Origin: Galbibacter sp038433465
Lineage (GTDB): Bacteria; Bacteroidota; Bacteroidia; Flavobacteriales; Flavobacteriaceae
Reading direction: 5' to 3'
Assembly: GCF_038433465.1 (NCBI RefSeq)
Contig: NZ_JAESVF010000001.1
Span: 248,001 to 312,000 of the forward strand
Length of the DNA stretch: 64,000 nucleotides
Part shown: positions 1-9,526 of the stretch, piece by piece
How positions within the stretch are numbered: position 1 is the first letter of the stretch
Layout of the letters: every line of letters starts with the position of its first letter
Program-made: the position numbers and the translations under genes
Notes under the pieces: generated by a model
What the model saw: the letters and a program-made list of their open reading frames with translations, nothing else
Databases searched by the model: none
What the model was told of the DNA's origin: nothing

Positions 1-1247
1 TGTACTATCGTTTAGCACAAGAGGTTTCATTCTGTAACTCATTTATCGAAAAGGCAGCTTCTTTAAGCGATAATGCCGAAGTAGCTTCTTTTATTGCTGA
101 AGCGCGCTTTTTAAGAGCATTTGCTTATTACAACCTTATCGATTTTTATAGCGACGTTCCTTTGGTAACAATCGTTTCTACCGATTTACCAGAGCAAAAC
201 ACTCGCGAAGAAATTTTCAATTTTATCGAAACAGAATTAACGGAAATTGAAACAGAATTAAAAGAAAGTGGCGCTAACGAATACGGACGTGTAGATCGTG
301 TAGCTGCTTGGGCATTACTTTCTAAGTTATATTTAAATGCTGAAGTTTGGACAAGCGAAGCTAAGTACACAGAAGCTGTTACCTATGCAAACAAAGTGAT
401 TAATTCTTCATATAGTATTAACACTACAGATGCAAACGGAAACGGAACTGCTTACGACGAACTTTTCTTAGCAGATAACGATACCAACGGAGCGCAAAAC
501 GAATTTATTTTTGCGGTAAACTTCGACGGAAACAACTCTAGAACTTATGGAGGAACAACCTTTTTAGTTCACGCTGCTATTGGTGGTTCTATGGAGCCAG
601 CTGCTTTCGGAGTAAACGGAGGTTGGGCAGGTTTACGTACAACAAGTGGTTTGGTTGAAAAATTTGATGATGCTATTACTACTTCAGATGAAAATGGTAA
701 TCCAACAGCTTGGTCAGATGCCAGAGCTATGTTCTATACCGACGGACAAGAATACGAAATCAACACTATTGCTAATACGTTTACCGATGGATATGCTGTA
801 ACTAAGTTTACAAATATCGATTCGCAAGGAAACGCTGGTAGCGATGAAGGTGGAGATTTTGTTGATACCGATTTACCGCTAATAAGAGTTGCAGAAATTT
901 ACTTAAACTACGCAGAAGCAGTTGCAAGAGGTGGTGCTGGTGGAGACTTAGGTACTGCTGCTGGTTATATTAACGAGTTGAGAGCACGTGCAAATGCAAC
1001 TACAATTTCGCAAAGCGACCTTACACTAGATTTTATTTTAGATGAAAGAGCAAGAGAATTGTATTGGGAAGGACAACGTAGAACCGATTTAGTTCGATTC
1101 GGATACTTTACAAGCGGAAGCTACGTATGGCCTTTTAAAGGAGGTGCTAAAAATGGTACAGGTGTAGACGATTTCAGAAATCTATTCCCATTACCTAGCA
1201 ACATCGTTTTAATCAATACAAACCTAACCCAAAACCCTGGTTATTAA
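1..1247 (+). CDS. SusD/RagB family nutrient-binding lipoprotein, 5' end outside window
   Basis: Outer-membrane surface glycan-binding partner of a SusC transporter. The reading frame is open from base 3, so the gene begins upstream of the window; about 414 C-terminal residues are visible and the lipobox is not. The typical SusD C-terminus is present: a RARAN helix, then the ILDERARELYWEGQRRTDL-type motif, then a closing region ending in NLTQNPGY. The TPR-like helices that contact SusC are in the N-terminal part (EARFLRAFAYYNLID). The next gene follows after a few bases and is a SusE-like lipoprotein, and an alpha-amylase follows that. This suggests a starch or maltodextrin locus whose susC lies just upstream. 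Family assignment is firm; the substrate is inferred from the neighbours. Confidence 0.93.
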   Translation, partial: YYRLAQEVSFCNSFIEKAASLSDNAEVASFIAEARFLRAFAYYNLIDFYSDVPLVTIVSTDLPEQNTREEIFNFIETELTEIETELKESGANEYGRVDRVAAWALLSKLYLNAEVWTSEAKYTEAVTYANKVINSSYSINTTDANGNGTAYDELFLADNDTNGAQNEFIFAVNFDGNNSRTYGGTTFLVHAAIGGSMEPAAFGVNGGWAGLRTTSGLVEKFDDAITTSDENGNPTAWSDARAMFYTDGQEYEINTIANTFTDGYAVTKFTNIDSQGNAGSDEGGDFVDTDLPLIRVAEIYLNYAEAVARGGAGGDLGTAAGYINELRARANATTISQSDLTLDFILDERARELYWEGQRRTDLVRFGYFTSGSYVWPFKGGAKNGTGVDDFRNLFPLPSNIVLINTNLTQNPGY

Positions 1248-1260
1248 AATGCGTATCAAA

Positions 1261-2316
1261 ATGAAGAAAATATCAGTTTTATTATTTGCATGTACAGCTA
1301 CTTTAGGCTTTCATGCATGTTCAAACGACGATGACATTGCCAATATCGCGATGCCAAGTTCAGAAGAAATTGCATTTGAAAATACTATTGAAGACCTATA
1401 CACTTTAGATGCTTCAGAAAACGATAGTATTGCAGAAACTTTTACATGGAACGCTGTTGATTTTAACGCTCCTACTCCTGTATACTACGAATTACAAGCT
1501 TCACCTTCAGAAACATTTGAAGACATTACTGTAATTGCAAGTAACCTTTCGGCACCTACATACGATGCCAAAGTTAAAGACATGATTGCAGTGGCAAATG
1601 AAGCAGGAATAGACAATGATGCTGAAACAGAAGCGCCAAACACAGGTACTATTTACTTTAAAGCTAGAGCTTATGTTGGTAGCAACGGAGGGAACACTGT
1701 TGAGAAACTTTCTGAGGCAATTGCTGTAAATGTAGAATTGGTAGAAGGCGAAGTAAGTATTTTAACTACTTGGGGACTTGTAGGATCGGCTACTCCAAAC
1801 GGATGGGATGGTCCAGATGTTCCTTTTGTGCTTACAGATGATGAAAATGTTGTGGTAGCTTATGCAAATCTTATTGATGGAGAAATTAAAATAAGAGAGA
1901 ACAACGATTGGACTTTAAACTACGGAGATACTGGAAATGACGGAACACTTGAAGAAGGTGGAGACAACATTCCTGTTACTGCTGGTTCATACAAAATTGA
2001 GTTTAATATAAGCGATTTAACATATACAATGACACCATTCTCATGGGGAATTGTAGGATCGGCTACTGCCAATGGATGGGATGGTCCAGACGAATTATTA
2101 ACGTTTGACGCTACTACCAACACTTGGGGAACAACAGCAACTTTTGTAGATGGTGAAATTAAATTCCGCCAAAACAACGAGTGGGTTCTAGATTATGGAG
2201 ACACTGGTGTAGACGGTGTATTAGATCAAGGAGGAGACAACATTGCTATTACAGCAGGAACTTATACAGTAACTGTAAGCTTTGACTCTTTAAAATATAC
2301 TTTAGAAACCAATTAA
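1261..2316 (+). CDS. SusE/SusF-like surface glycan-binding lipoprotein
   Basis: Predicted lipoprotein of about 351 residues with lipobox FHAC (Cys20). An N-terminal SusE-type Ig-like domain (about residues 25-165) is followed by two similar modules of about 90 residues (about 170-258 and 259-351). Each module starts WG(L/I)VGSAT and contains NGWDGP and an NN(D/E)W..(N/D)YGDTG block. These resemble the tandem starch-binding modules of SusE/SusF, which hold glycan at the cell surface. An ATG four codons upstream (1249) is possible, but the one used here gives a standard MKK signal peptide. It sits directly behind susD and before a GH13 amylase, as in sus operons. Binding specificity is inferred from context. 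Confidence 0.85.
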   Translation: MKKISVLLFACTATLGFHACSNDDDIANIAMPSSEEIAFENTIEDLYTLDASENDSIAETFTWNAVDFNAPTPVYYELQASPSETFEDITVIASNLSAPTYDAKVKDMIAVANEAGIDNDAETEAPNTGTIYFKARAYVGSNGGNTVEKLSEAIAVNVELVEGEVSILTTWGLVGSATPNGWDGPDVPFVLTDDENVVVAYANLIDGEIKIRENNDWTLNYGDTGNDGTLEEGGDNIPVTAGSYKIEFNISDLTYTMTPFSWGIVGSATANGWDGPDELLTFDATTNTWGTTATFVDGEIKFRQNNEWVLDYGDTGVDGVLDQGGDNIAITAGTYTVTVSFDSLKYTLETN

Positions 2317-2378
2317 AAATATACCCACACTCAAATTTGGGTTATAAAATTCACGCAGGTGAGTTAATTAAGTTAGCA

Positions 2379-2410
2379 ACGGAAGACTCAAAAGGTCTTC
2401 CGTTTTTTTT
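2379..2410 (+). terminator. Rho-independent terminator after the susD-susE genes
   Basis: Perfect 9-bp stem ACGGAAGAC / GTCTTCCGT with a 7-nt loop, followed directly by a T run. It lies between the SusE-like gene and the amylase gene, so the amylase may be transcribed separately or by readthrough. Confidence 0.85.
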
Positions 2411-2428
2411 CAACATAAAACCAAAACC

Positions 2429-3838
2429 ATGAAAACAAAATTATTATTACTACTTACTTTAACAGCACTTATTGGTTGTTCTAAAAGTGATGACAATAGC
2501 ACTCCAGAAGCTCCTACCGTTGTACCTTTAGACTTATCAAATTACAACAATGGCTCTAGCGTAATGATGCAAGCTTTTTATTGGGACGTAGAACCGAGAG
2601 GAGATTGGTGGAATGTATTGAGCGACAAAGTTGAAGGATGGGCTGATGCTGGTGTAAATAGGTTATGGCTTCCGGTAGCAACCAAAGGGCAATCGGGTGG
2701 ATATTCCATGGGATACGATGTTTCTGATTATTTTGATTTTGGTGAATTTGAACAACACGGAACCATCGAAACTCGGTTTGGAAGTAGAGCCGAATTGGAA
2801 GCACTCATCAATAAAGCGCATCAGAATAACTTAGAAGTAATTGCCGATATTGTTATTAATCACAACTCTGGTGGTAGTGAAGAATACAATCCGTATCGAG
2901 ATAAAAACACGTACACACTCTTTGATGAAACGCATGGTAATGCTTCGGGTTTATTCAACAGAAATTATGAGAACTTCTACCCAAACAGCACAAGTAATTA
3001 CGACGATGGGAGTTTGTTTTACGAAGAACAAAACTTAGATCACAACCAAGAATATGTTCAGAATTGGTTGTGGAAACAAGATAATTCCGTAGCAAAATAT
3101 TACAAAAACACTATGGGTTTTGACGGTTGGCGTTTTGATTATGTTTTGGGTTACGAACCATGGGTTGTAAAAGCATGGATTGATGAAGTTGGCGGATTTT
3201 CGGTTGCCGAACTTTGGAATGGAAATGCAGCAACGCTAAAAACATATGTGGACGAAACAGGTAGCGGAGCATTCGATTTTTCTACGTTTTACAAACTAGA
3301 AGAAGCACTCGATCGGTTTAACGATTTAACATATCTTGAAAAAGAAATGTTATGGCAAACACACCCAGACAAAGCTGTTACTTTTACTGCCAATCACGAT
3401 ACCGAAAAAGATAGTAATGAAGATAACTACATTGAATACAACAACAAATTAAAAGCCTACGCGTATATTTTAACGCATCCGGGGTATCCTACAATATTTT
3501 ACAGCGATTATGAAAATGATGATTTCCAAGAAGAAATTCAGCAATTAATAGCTATTCACAACAGTTTGGCAACAGGTGAAACCGAAATTTTATATGTTGA
3601 CAATGATGAGTATATCATGAAAAGAAACGGAACATCGAGTAATCCTGGGCTTATTCTTTACATTAATACTTCTGGAAATACAAAGAGACAAGCGGTAAGC
3701 ACAAACTGGAAAAACACTGTTTTATTGGATTATTCTGAAAATACTAGCTACGCACCAACAACCAACAGTAATGGTGGCGTAACGATTGAAGCTCCCGCAA
3801 ACGGATATGCAATTTGGTCTGTAACAACAATTAATTAA
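2429..3838 (+). CDS. GH13 alpha-amylase lipoprotein
   Basis: Secreted alpha-amylase of 469 residues, anchored by a lipobox (LIGC, Cys17). It cleaves internal alpha-1,4 bonds of starch-like glucans. The GH13 regions are readable: DIVINH (region I), GWRFDYV with nucleophile Asp237, AELW with acid/base Glu261, and NHDT with Asp324. The catalytic triad is therefore complete. The (beta/alpha)8 barrel is followed by a short C-terminal beta domain. Its place behind susD and a SusE-like gene matches surface starch digestion coupled to SusCD uptake. Whether it faces outward or the periplasm cannot be read from the sequence. Start chosen for the MKTK signal peptide. Confidence 0.93.
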   Translation: MKTKLLLLLTLTALIGCSKSDDNSTPEAPTVVPLDLSNYNNGSSVMMQAFYWDVEPRGDWWNVLSDKVEGWADAGVNRLWLPVATKGQSGGYSMGYDVSDYFDFGEFEQHGTIETRFGSRAELEALINKAHQNNLEVIADIVINHNSGGSEEYNPYRDKNTYTLFDETHGNASGLFNRNYENFYPNSTSNYDDGSLFYEEQNLDHNQEYVQNWLWKQDNSVAKYYKNTMGFDGWRFDYVLGYEPWVVKAWIDEVGGFSVAELWNGNAATLKTYVDETGSGAFDFSTFYKLEEALDRFNDLTYLEKEMLWQTHPDKAVTFTANHDTEKDSNEDNYIEYNNKLKAYAYILTHPGYPTIFYSDYENDDFQEEIQQLIAIHNSLATGETEILYVDNDEYIMKRNGTSSNPGLILYINTSGNTKRQAVSTNWKNTVLLDYSENTSYAPTTNSNGGVTIEAPANGYAIWSVTTIN

Positions 3839-3856
3839 ATAAAACCTACCAAATAT

Positions 3857-3888
3857 GACTAAAGGCTGCAGTTTTGCAGCCTTTAGTC
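3857..3888. terminator. Strong hairpin after amylase gene
   Basis: Perfect 14-bp inverted repeat (GACTAAAGGCTGCA with its complement) around a GTTT loop, just after the amylase stop. There is no long T run, so it may act as a terminator or as an mRNA 3'-end stabiliser. The following AT-rich stretch up to 4104 contains nothing else recognisable and presumably holds the susC promoter. Confidence 0.7.
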
Positions 3889-4104
3889 GTTATATATAAC
3901 TTATAATAGTCAAATTAACTTTTAATAAAGTAACAAAATATAGGGGCTAAATAACATCATAACATAATTTATTAATTATATTTTTTATATATTCACATTT
4001 TATTACGATAATTTAACATTTGTTGATTTTTATATTAAACTTATTAATGAAAAAAATCGATACCTGTTAAATAAGCTAACTATTTGAACTTAAAATTTAA
4101 TTGT

Positions 4105-7100
4105 ATGAAGAACAACTTAATGAAAGGCTTAGCCTTTGTTGGGGCACTCTTGTGTTTTAGCATGGCAAAGGCCCAAACTGTGAGTGGAACAGTTTCTGAT
4201 GCAACTGGCCCTCTGCCTGGGGCAAATGTTCTTGTAAAAGGAACATCCAACGGTACTCAAACCGATTTTGACGGGAATTACACCTTAGACAATGTTCCCA
4301 ATGAAGCAACCTTAGTATTTAGTTATGTAGGTTTTGCAAGTCAAGAAGTTCCAGTAAATGGACAATCAAACATTAATGTAACCTTAACAGAAGATGCCCA
4401 AGCACTAGGAGAAGTAGTGGTAATTGGGTATGGAACTACCACAAAAAAAGATGCAACAGGTGCGGTAGCTGTGGTTAGTTCGGAAGACTTTAACCAAGGT
4501 GTTATTGCATCGCCCGAGCAACTTATTCAAGGAAAAACAGCTGGGGTACAGATTACACAAACCAGTGGAGAACCCGGTGCTGGAGTACAAGTTAGAATTA
4601 GAGGTACGGCTTCTGTACGTTCTAACAACAACCCCTTATTTGTAGTAGATGGTGTGCCACTTGCTGGTGGAAACACTGCTGCCGATGGTGCCGATTTAGG
4701 AGCTGGTACAAGTTCAGCTAAAAACCCATTAAACTTTTTAAACCCGAATGATATTGAGAGTATGAGTATCTTAAAAGATGCTTCTGCAACTGCAATCTAT
4801 GGATCTAGAGCTGCTAATGGGGTGGTTATAATTACAACAAAAACTGGAAAAGCAGGACAAGGTGGAAAATTTGAATTTTCTTCTAGTACAAGTGCTTCAA
4901 AAGCTGCCAAAACATATGATTTATTAAATCGTGAGCAATACCTAAACGCTATTGAACAATACGGTGGAAACCCAAGCGCTTTAGATTTTGGCGCTGATAC
5001 TGATTGGCAAGATTATGTATTGAGAACTTCATTTTCGAACAACCAAAACTTAGCATACTCAAATAATTATGGCTCTGGATATGTAAGAGGATCGTTTAGT
5101 TATGCCGACCAAAATGGTATTGTACACAATTCTTCACAAGAAAGAATTACGGGAAGACTTAATTTATCACAACGTTTTTTTGATGACAAATTAAAAATTG
5201 ATTTTAACGGGACCATCTCTAGAGTAAACGATGATGCACCAATGATATCGAATACAGCTGGATCAACAGGAGACTTATTAGGGGCTACTTATTTTGCCAA
5301 TCCAACTTGGCCAACAGATTTAGACTTTTCTACAGGTAGCGATCTAATCCCTTCACAAGCATTGGCGTATTATAAAGATGTTACTAATACAAATCGCTAT
5401 TTAGCAAATATTTCTGCTGAATATGAAATCGTAGATGGACTAAAAGCTAAAATTAATTTGGGATACGATGAGTCTTCTGCTGAAAAAAATCAAGCTTTAT
5501 CAGGAAATATTACAGGACTAGGAAATGGTGCTCCTGTTAACGGAAAAGGATTTTTAGCAGATTCTTATAACAAAAATGAACTATTAGACCTTACCCTAAA
5601 TTATAATAAGGAATTTGGCAACTCTAAAATAGACCTTTTAGTAGGTTACTCATACCAAAGCTTTAAAAGCGCAGGAAAATCAGTTTATGGATTTGGATAT
5701 TCATCTACAAATATGGATGAAATGTTTGATGAACTACAAAATGCCTCTAGAACAGTTGAAAACAGTATAGATGGACCATACCAGCAATATGGCTATGATG
5801 CCGACGGGCTATTTGTTAACAGATTATTCCCAGAAGTATCGGCCAATGAAACAATCACGCCTCCTAGTGGAGTTGGATTAGTAGCCGTGGCTGCAGACAC
5901 TTACAACAATACAGACGAGTTACAATCTTTCTTTGGAAGAGTAAATTATACACTAGCCGATAAATATATTTTCACCTTTACCCTTAGAGCCGACGGTTCT
6001 TCTCGATTTGGCCCTGATAATGCCTATGGATACTTTCCATCTGGAGCGTTTGCATGGAAAATAGACCAAGAAGATTTTATTGGTGATGCCGTTTCTACTT
6101 TAAAATTACGCCTTGGTTACGGTATTACTGGAAACCAAGATGGTTTGGGTTATGGTAATTTTACATACAGACAACGCTTTGGTGGTATTGGGATAAGCAA
6201 TGGTGGAGATGTAAACCCACCTGCATTAGGATTGGTAGCTTTTCCTGACCCTAGCTTAAAATGGGAAGAAACAGCCCAAGCAAATATTGGATTGGATTTT
6301 GGTTTTATGAATGAGCGTCTTAATGGTAGCATCGATTTATACCACAAAACCACAAACGATTTATTATTAAAACAAGAGGCAGCACAACCTTCTCCTCAGC
6401 CATTCTACTTTGGAAATGTAGATGCGGATGTTATTAATAAAGGGATTGAATTTGCAATCAACTATGATATTATTCAAAACGATAACTTCAACTGGAATGC
6501 AGGCTTCAATATCTCTTATAATGACAATATGGTCAAAAATTTTAATGGGCAAATCCAAACAGGAGCTATTAATGGAAATGGTTTAACAGGAGCGTACGCA
6601 CAATTATTAGCAGGTGGTCAACCCTTATTTTCTTATTTCTTAAGAGAGTTTGGTGGATTTGATGAAAATGGTATATCTATTTACCCTAACGGAGATGTTC
6701 AGGAATTTGTAGGGAAAAGTGCATTGCCTACTGTAAATGCAGGTTTATCTACTAGTGTTTCCTACAGAAATTGGGATTTTAATGCCTTTTTTGCTGGGCA
6801 GTTCGGACAATATGTTTATAACAACAATGCCAATGCATTCTTTACAGCTGGTATTATTAATGGAGGAAAAAACGTAACCGAAGATGTACTAACCAATGGA
6901 GAATCACCAGCAAATGCTCCAGACGTTTCTACTAGATTTTTAGAAAAAGGAGACTTTGTAAGGTTGCAAAATGCTTCTATTGGTTATAATTTCCCTATCA
7001 GAGAAGGATGGTTCCTTGATGGATTAAGATTTTCTGTAACAGGTCAAAACTTATTTGTAATTACAGACTATTCTGGTTTAGACCCTGAGGTAAATACACC

Positions 7101-7194
7101 AAAACCATTAAACGATATCCCATCGCTTGGAATTGATTATACAAGTTTTCCAAGACCAAGAACAGTTACATTTGGAATTAATGCAACATTTTAA
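4105..7194 (+). CDS. SusC/RagA family TonB-linked outer membrane transporter
   Basis: TonB-dependent outer-membrane importer of about 1029 residues. In order: a signal peptide ending AKAQ; a carboxypeptidase-regulatory-like domain (VSGTVSD... to about residue 105); a plug domain with the SusC marks GYGT, GVQI, VRIRG and NNPLFVVDGVP; then the beta-barrel ending in a terminal Phe. An in-frame TTG lies seven codons upstream, but ATG at 4105 gives the standard signal peptide. It is followed after 11 bp by its SusD partner. The pair is separated from the starch genes by a hairpin and ends at a strong terminator, so it is its own unit. The substrate is not evident; the VCBS genes nearby may be related. 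Confidence 0.95.
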   Translation: MKNNLMKGLAFVGALLCFSMAKAQTVSGTVSDATGPLPGANVLVKGTSNGTQTDFDGNYTLDNVPNEATLVFSYVGFASQEVPVNGQSNINVTLTEDAQALGEVVVIGYGTTTKKDATGAVAVVSSEDFNQGVIASPEQLIQGKTAGVQITQTSGEPGAGVQVRIRGTASVRSNNNPLFVVDGVPLAGGNTAADGADLGAGTSSAKNPLNFLNPNDIESMSILKDASATAIYGSRAANGVVIITTKTGKAGQGGKFEFSSSTSASKAAKTYDLLNREQYLNAIEQYGGNPSALDFGADTDWQDYVLRTSFSNNQNLAYSNNYGSGYVRGSFSYADQNGIVHNSSQERITGRLNLSQRFFDDKLKIDFNGTISRVNDDAPMISNTAGSTGDLLGATYFANPTWPTDLDFSTGSDLIPSQALAYYKDVTNTNRYLANISAEYEIVDGLKAKINLGYDESSAEKNQALSGNITGLGNGAPVNGKGFLADSYNKNELLDLTLNYNKEFGNSKIDLLVGYSYQSFKSAGKSVYGFGYSSTNMDEMFDELQNASRTVENSIDGPYQQYGYDADGLFVNRLFPEVSANETITPPSGVGLVAVAADTYNNTDELQSFFGRVNYTLADKYIFTFTLRADGSSRFGPDNAYGYFPSGAFAWKIDQEDFIGDAVSTLKLRLGYGITGNQDGLGYGNFTYRQRFGGIGISNGGDVNPPALGLVAFPDPSLKWEETAQANIGLDFGFMNERLNGSIDLYHKTTNDLLLKQEAAQPSPQPFYFGNVDADVINKGIEFAINYDIIQNDNFNWNAGFNISYNDNMVKNFNGQIQTGAINGNGLTGAYAQLLAGGQPLFSYFLREFGGFDENGISIYPNGDVQEFVGKSALPTVNAGLSTSVSYRNWDFNAFFAGQFGQYVYNNNANAFFTAGIINGGKNVTEDVLTNGESPANAPDVSTRFLEKGDFVRLQNASIGYNFPIREGWFLDGLRFSVTGQNLFVITDYSGLDPEVNTPKPLNDIPSLGIDYTSFPRPRTVTFGINATF

Positions 7195-7205
7195 AAATCG
7201 AACTC

Positions 7206-8786
7206 ATGAAAAAATATAATATATACAATCTCATAATCGCTGCATTTCTTCTAGGAGCTACTGGATGTACCGATTTAGAAATTGAAGAAACCGACTCTAT
7301 CTTCCCTAATTTATCGGGAGAATTTACAGGAGTTAAACCACAAGAAAACCTAGACAACCTTTACAACTCCATTAGAGGACAGGTTCAAACACAAGAAAAC
7401 ATGTACGGAATAGTTGAAGTTTCTACTGATGAATTTTTGGTGCCTACGCGTGGAACTGACTGGGGTGATAATGGTGTATGGAGAACACTGCATGGACATA
7501 CATGGAGTACTACTCACAACTTTATAAAAAACACTTGGAATGAGTTGAACTCAAATGTTTACAATGCAACAACTATTATTGACCCTTTAAGTAGTCCTAC
7601 ACCTCAACAAGCTGCTGAGGCTAAGTTTTTAAGAGCTTATAGTATGTTTTGGGTTATAGACCTTTTTGGGCAAGTACCTTTTAGAAATCCACAGGATGGA
7701 CCAGACGTTTTACCTAGTGTTATGACTAGAAGTGAAGCTTTTGACTTTGTTGTGAAAGATTTAAATGAAGCTATTCCGAATTTACCAAGCGTTGGCCCTG
7801 GAAGTGATTTGGTAAAAGCTTCGAAAGCTTCTGCCCGTTACTTATTAGCAAAATTAATGCTGAATAAACACATTTATACAGGTACAGGTACTCCAAATGC
7901 TACTGACATGACACAAGTTGTGGAGTTAGTCGACGCTATTAAAGCGGATGGATTTGATTTACAAGAAGGGTATTTTGAACTTTTTTCTAGCGATACGGAC
8001 ACTGAAACAATTTTCTTTACAACTTCAGATATTGGGTCGAGAATATGGAATGGATTACATTACAACCAAGGTGCTCCAGATAATACTGGTGGAGGATGGA
8101 ATGGTTTCACAACCCTTGCTGAATTTTACGATTTATTTGAAGGAGACCCAACTATAAATACCCCAGGTTCTGGACAAGAAGAAAGGAGAGGTTTTGTACC
8201 TACAGAGGGTGTTGTGGCTTCTGGAAGTGATAAAGACATTGATGAAGATGGTATCAAAGATGGTTCAAATATCGGAGCAGGTTTCTTAATTGGTCAACAA
8301 TACGGACCAAAAGGTGAACCTTTAAAAGACAGACAAGGGAATCCGCTGTCGTACACTAAAGAACTCCCAGGTTTATTAGGAAATAATGAAACCACTGGAA
8401 TCCGATTAATTAAATACAGACCAGTTAACGGCTCTTTTGCAAACCATATGGTATTGTTTAGATATGCAGATGCTCATTTAATGAAAGCTGAAGCAATTAT
8501 GCGCGGAGGAAGCTCTGGTGATGACCCATTGACAATGGTTAACGAGTTAAGGACAATTAGAAAAGCAACTCCTCTAACATCACTAACCGAGCAAGATTTA
8601 TTAGATGAAAGAGGTAGAGAATTATATGCTGAGTATTGGAGAAGAAATGATTTAATTCGTTTTGGTAAATTTACCGATACTTGGGAATTTAAAGATAATA
8701 CAGAAGAATTTAGAGTATTATTCCCAATTCCTGCTACTGCAATAATTACCAATCCTAACTTAACTCAAAACGAAGGATATCAATAA
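7206..8786 (+). CDS. SusD/RagB family lipoprotein
   Basis: Full-length SusD-type surface lipoprotein of 526 residues with lipobox ATGC (Cys21). It pairs with the SusC immediately upstream and acts as the substrate-capturing lid. Family marks include the AEAKFLRAYSMFWVIDLFG helix, the C-terminal LLDERGRELYAEYWRRNDL motif and the closing LFPIPATAI...NPNLTQNEGY segment, very like the end of the SusD at the window start. Ligand identity cannot be read. The unit ends at the hairpin at 8811-8838. Confidence 0.95.
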   Translation: MKKYNIYNLIIAAFLLGATGCTDLEIEETDSIFPNLSGEFTGVKPQENLDNLYNSIRGQVQTQENMYGIVEVSTDEFLVPTRGTDWGDNGVWRTLHGHTWSTTHNFIKNTWNELNSNVYNATTIIDPLSSPTPQQAAEAKFLRAYSMFWVIDLFGQVPFRNPQDGPDVLPSVMTRSEAFDFVVKDLNEAIPNLPSVGPGSDLVKASKASARYLLAKLMLNKHIYTGTGTPNATDMTQVVELVDAIKADGFDLQEGYFELFSSDTDTETIFFTTSDIGSRIWNGLHYNQGAPDNTGGGWNGFTTLAEFYDLFEGDPTINTPGSGQEERRGFVPTEGVVASGSDKDIDEDGIKDGSNIGAGFLIGQQYGPKGEPLKDRQGNPLSYTKELPGLLGNNETTGIRLIKYRPVNGSFANHMVLFRYADAHLMKAEAIMRGGSSGDDPLTMVNELRTIRKATPLTSLTEQDLLDERGRELYAEYWRRNDLIRFGKFTDTWEFKDNTEEFRVLFPIPATAIITNPNLTQNEGYQ

Positions 8787-8810
8787 AACATAATAAAAAT
8801 GGACATTTTA

Positions 8811-8838
8811 AAAGCGCTTCATTAGAAGCGCTTTTTTT
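8811..8838. terminator. Bidirectional terminator between susCD and response regulator
   Basis: Perfect 10-bp stem AAAGCGCTTC / GAAGCGCTTT with an ATTA loop, flanked by A and T runs, between two convergent genes. The T run touches the stop codon of the opposite-strand regulator. Confidence 0.9.
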
Positions 8839-9526
8839 AATCCAAAACTTTAAATAAAAATCCTTTATTATGAATGTTTTCAATAGAAATATTAGAATCC
8901 TTACTTAAATATTTTCTAAGATGCGATATAAAAACATTCAAACTCTTTTTATTGAAATAATCATTTTCCCCCCAAATAGTAGTGAGAATTTCTTTATGTG
9001 TTGCTAGTTGGTTTTTATGTCTCCATAAAAACAGCAACAGTTCGCTCTCTCTACTGGTTAATGATATTGTATAGTCGTCATTATATTTTAATTGCTGTAC
9101 ATTAGGCATAAAGCAATAGTCACCAATTTTAATTTGGTCGTAAGTTGTTGGGGAGTCTGCCACGTTTAATCGTGCTAATAAAGCTTGTATCCTAACGACT
9201 AACTCTTCCTCATCAATTGGTTTTTTCAAATAATCGACAGCTCCAAAGGAAAACCCTTTTAAAACATCAACTTTTAATGAGCGTGCCGTTAAAAATATAA
9301 ATGGAATTGTTGGATATAAATCTTTTATTTTTTGTGCCAATGTAAATCCGTCCATCTCAGGCATCATTACATCTAAAATTAGTAAATCAAACTTTTCTTT
9401 TTCTAACAACACTAAAGCCTCAGTGCTATTGGAAATCCAACGTAAATGAAAATTTTTCATCTTCAAATATTCACTCAACAAATATCCTAAAGCGTTATCA
9501 TCTTCTAACAATAATATTTTATTCAT
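8837..9526 (-). CDS. OmpR/PhoB-family response regulator
   Basis: DNA-binding response regulator of 229 residues. The receiver domain (about 1-120) has the acidic pair at residues 9-10, phospho-acceptor Asp52 in LLILDVMMPEMDG, and the conserved Lys in YLKKPID. A C-terminal winged helix (about 130-229) carries the LTSRESELLLFLWRHKNQL and SLNVFISHLRKYL features of the OmpR class. It overlaps the upstream histidine kinase by 8 bp, so the two are translationally coupled. Likely targets are the divergent VCBS operon and/or the SusC/SusD genes just behind it. This is inferred from position; the signal is unknown. Confidence 0.95.
   Translation of the reverse strand: MNKILLLEDDNALGYLLSEYLKMKNFHLRWISNSTEALVLLEKEKFDLLILDVMMPEMDGFTLAQKIKDLYPTIPFIFLTARSLKVDVLKGFSFGAVDYLKKPIDEEELVVRIQALLARLNVADSPTTYDQIKIGDYCFMPNVQQLKYNDDYTISLTSRESELLLFLWRHKNQLATHKEILTTIWGENDYFNKKSLNVFISHLRKYLSKDSNISIENIHNKGFLFKVLD

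Noticed and set aside
4084..4104. TTG start seven codons upstream for SusC
   Set aside because: It would put a non-signal segment before a standard signal peptide that starts at the ATG at 4105.
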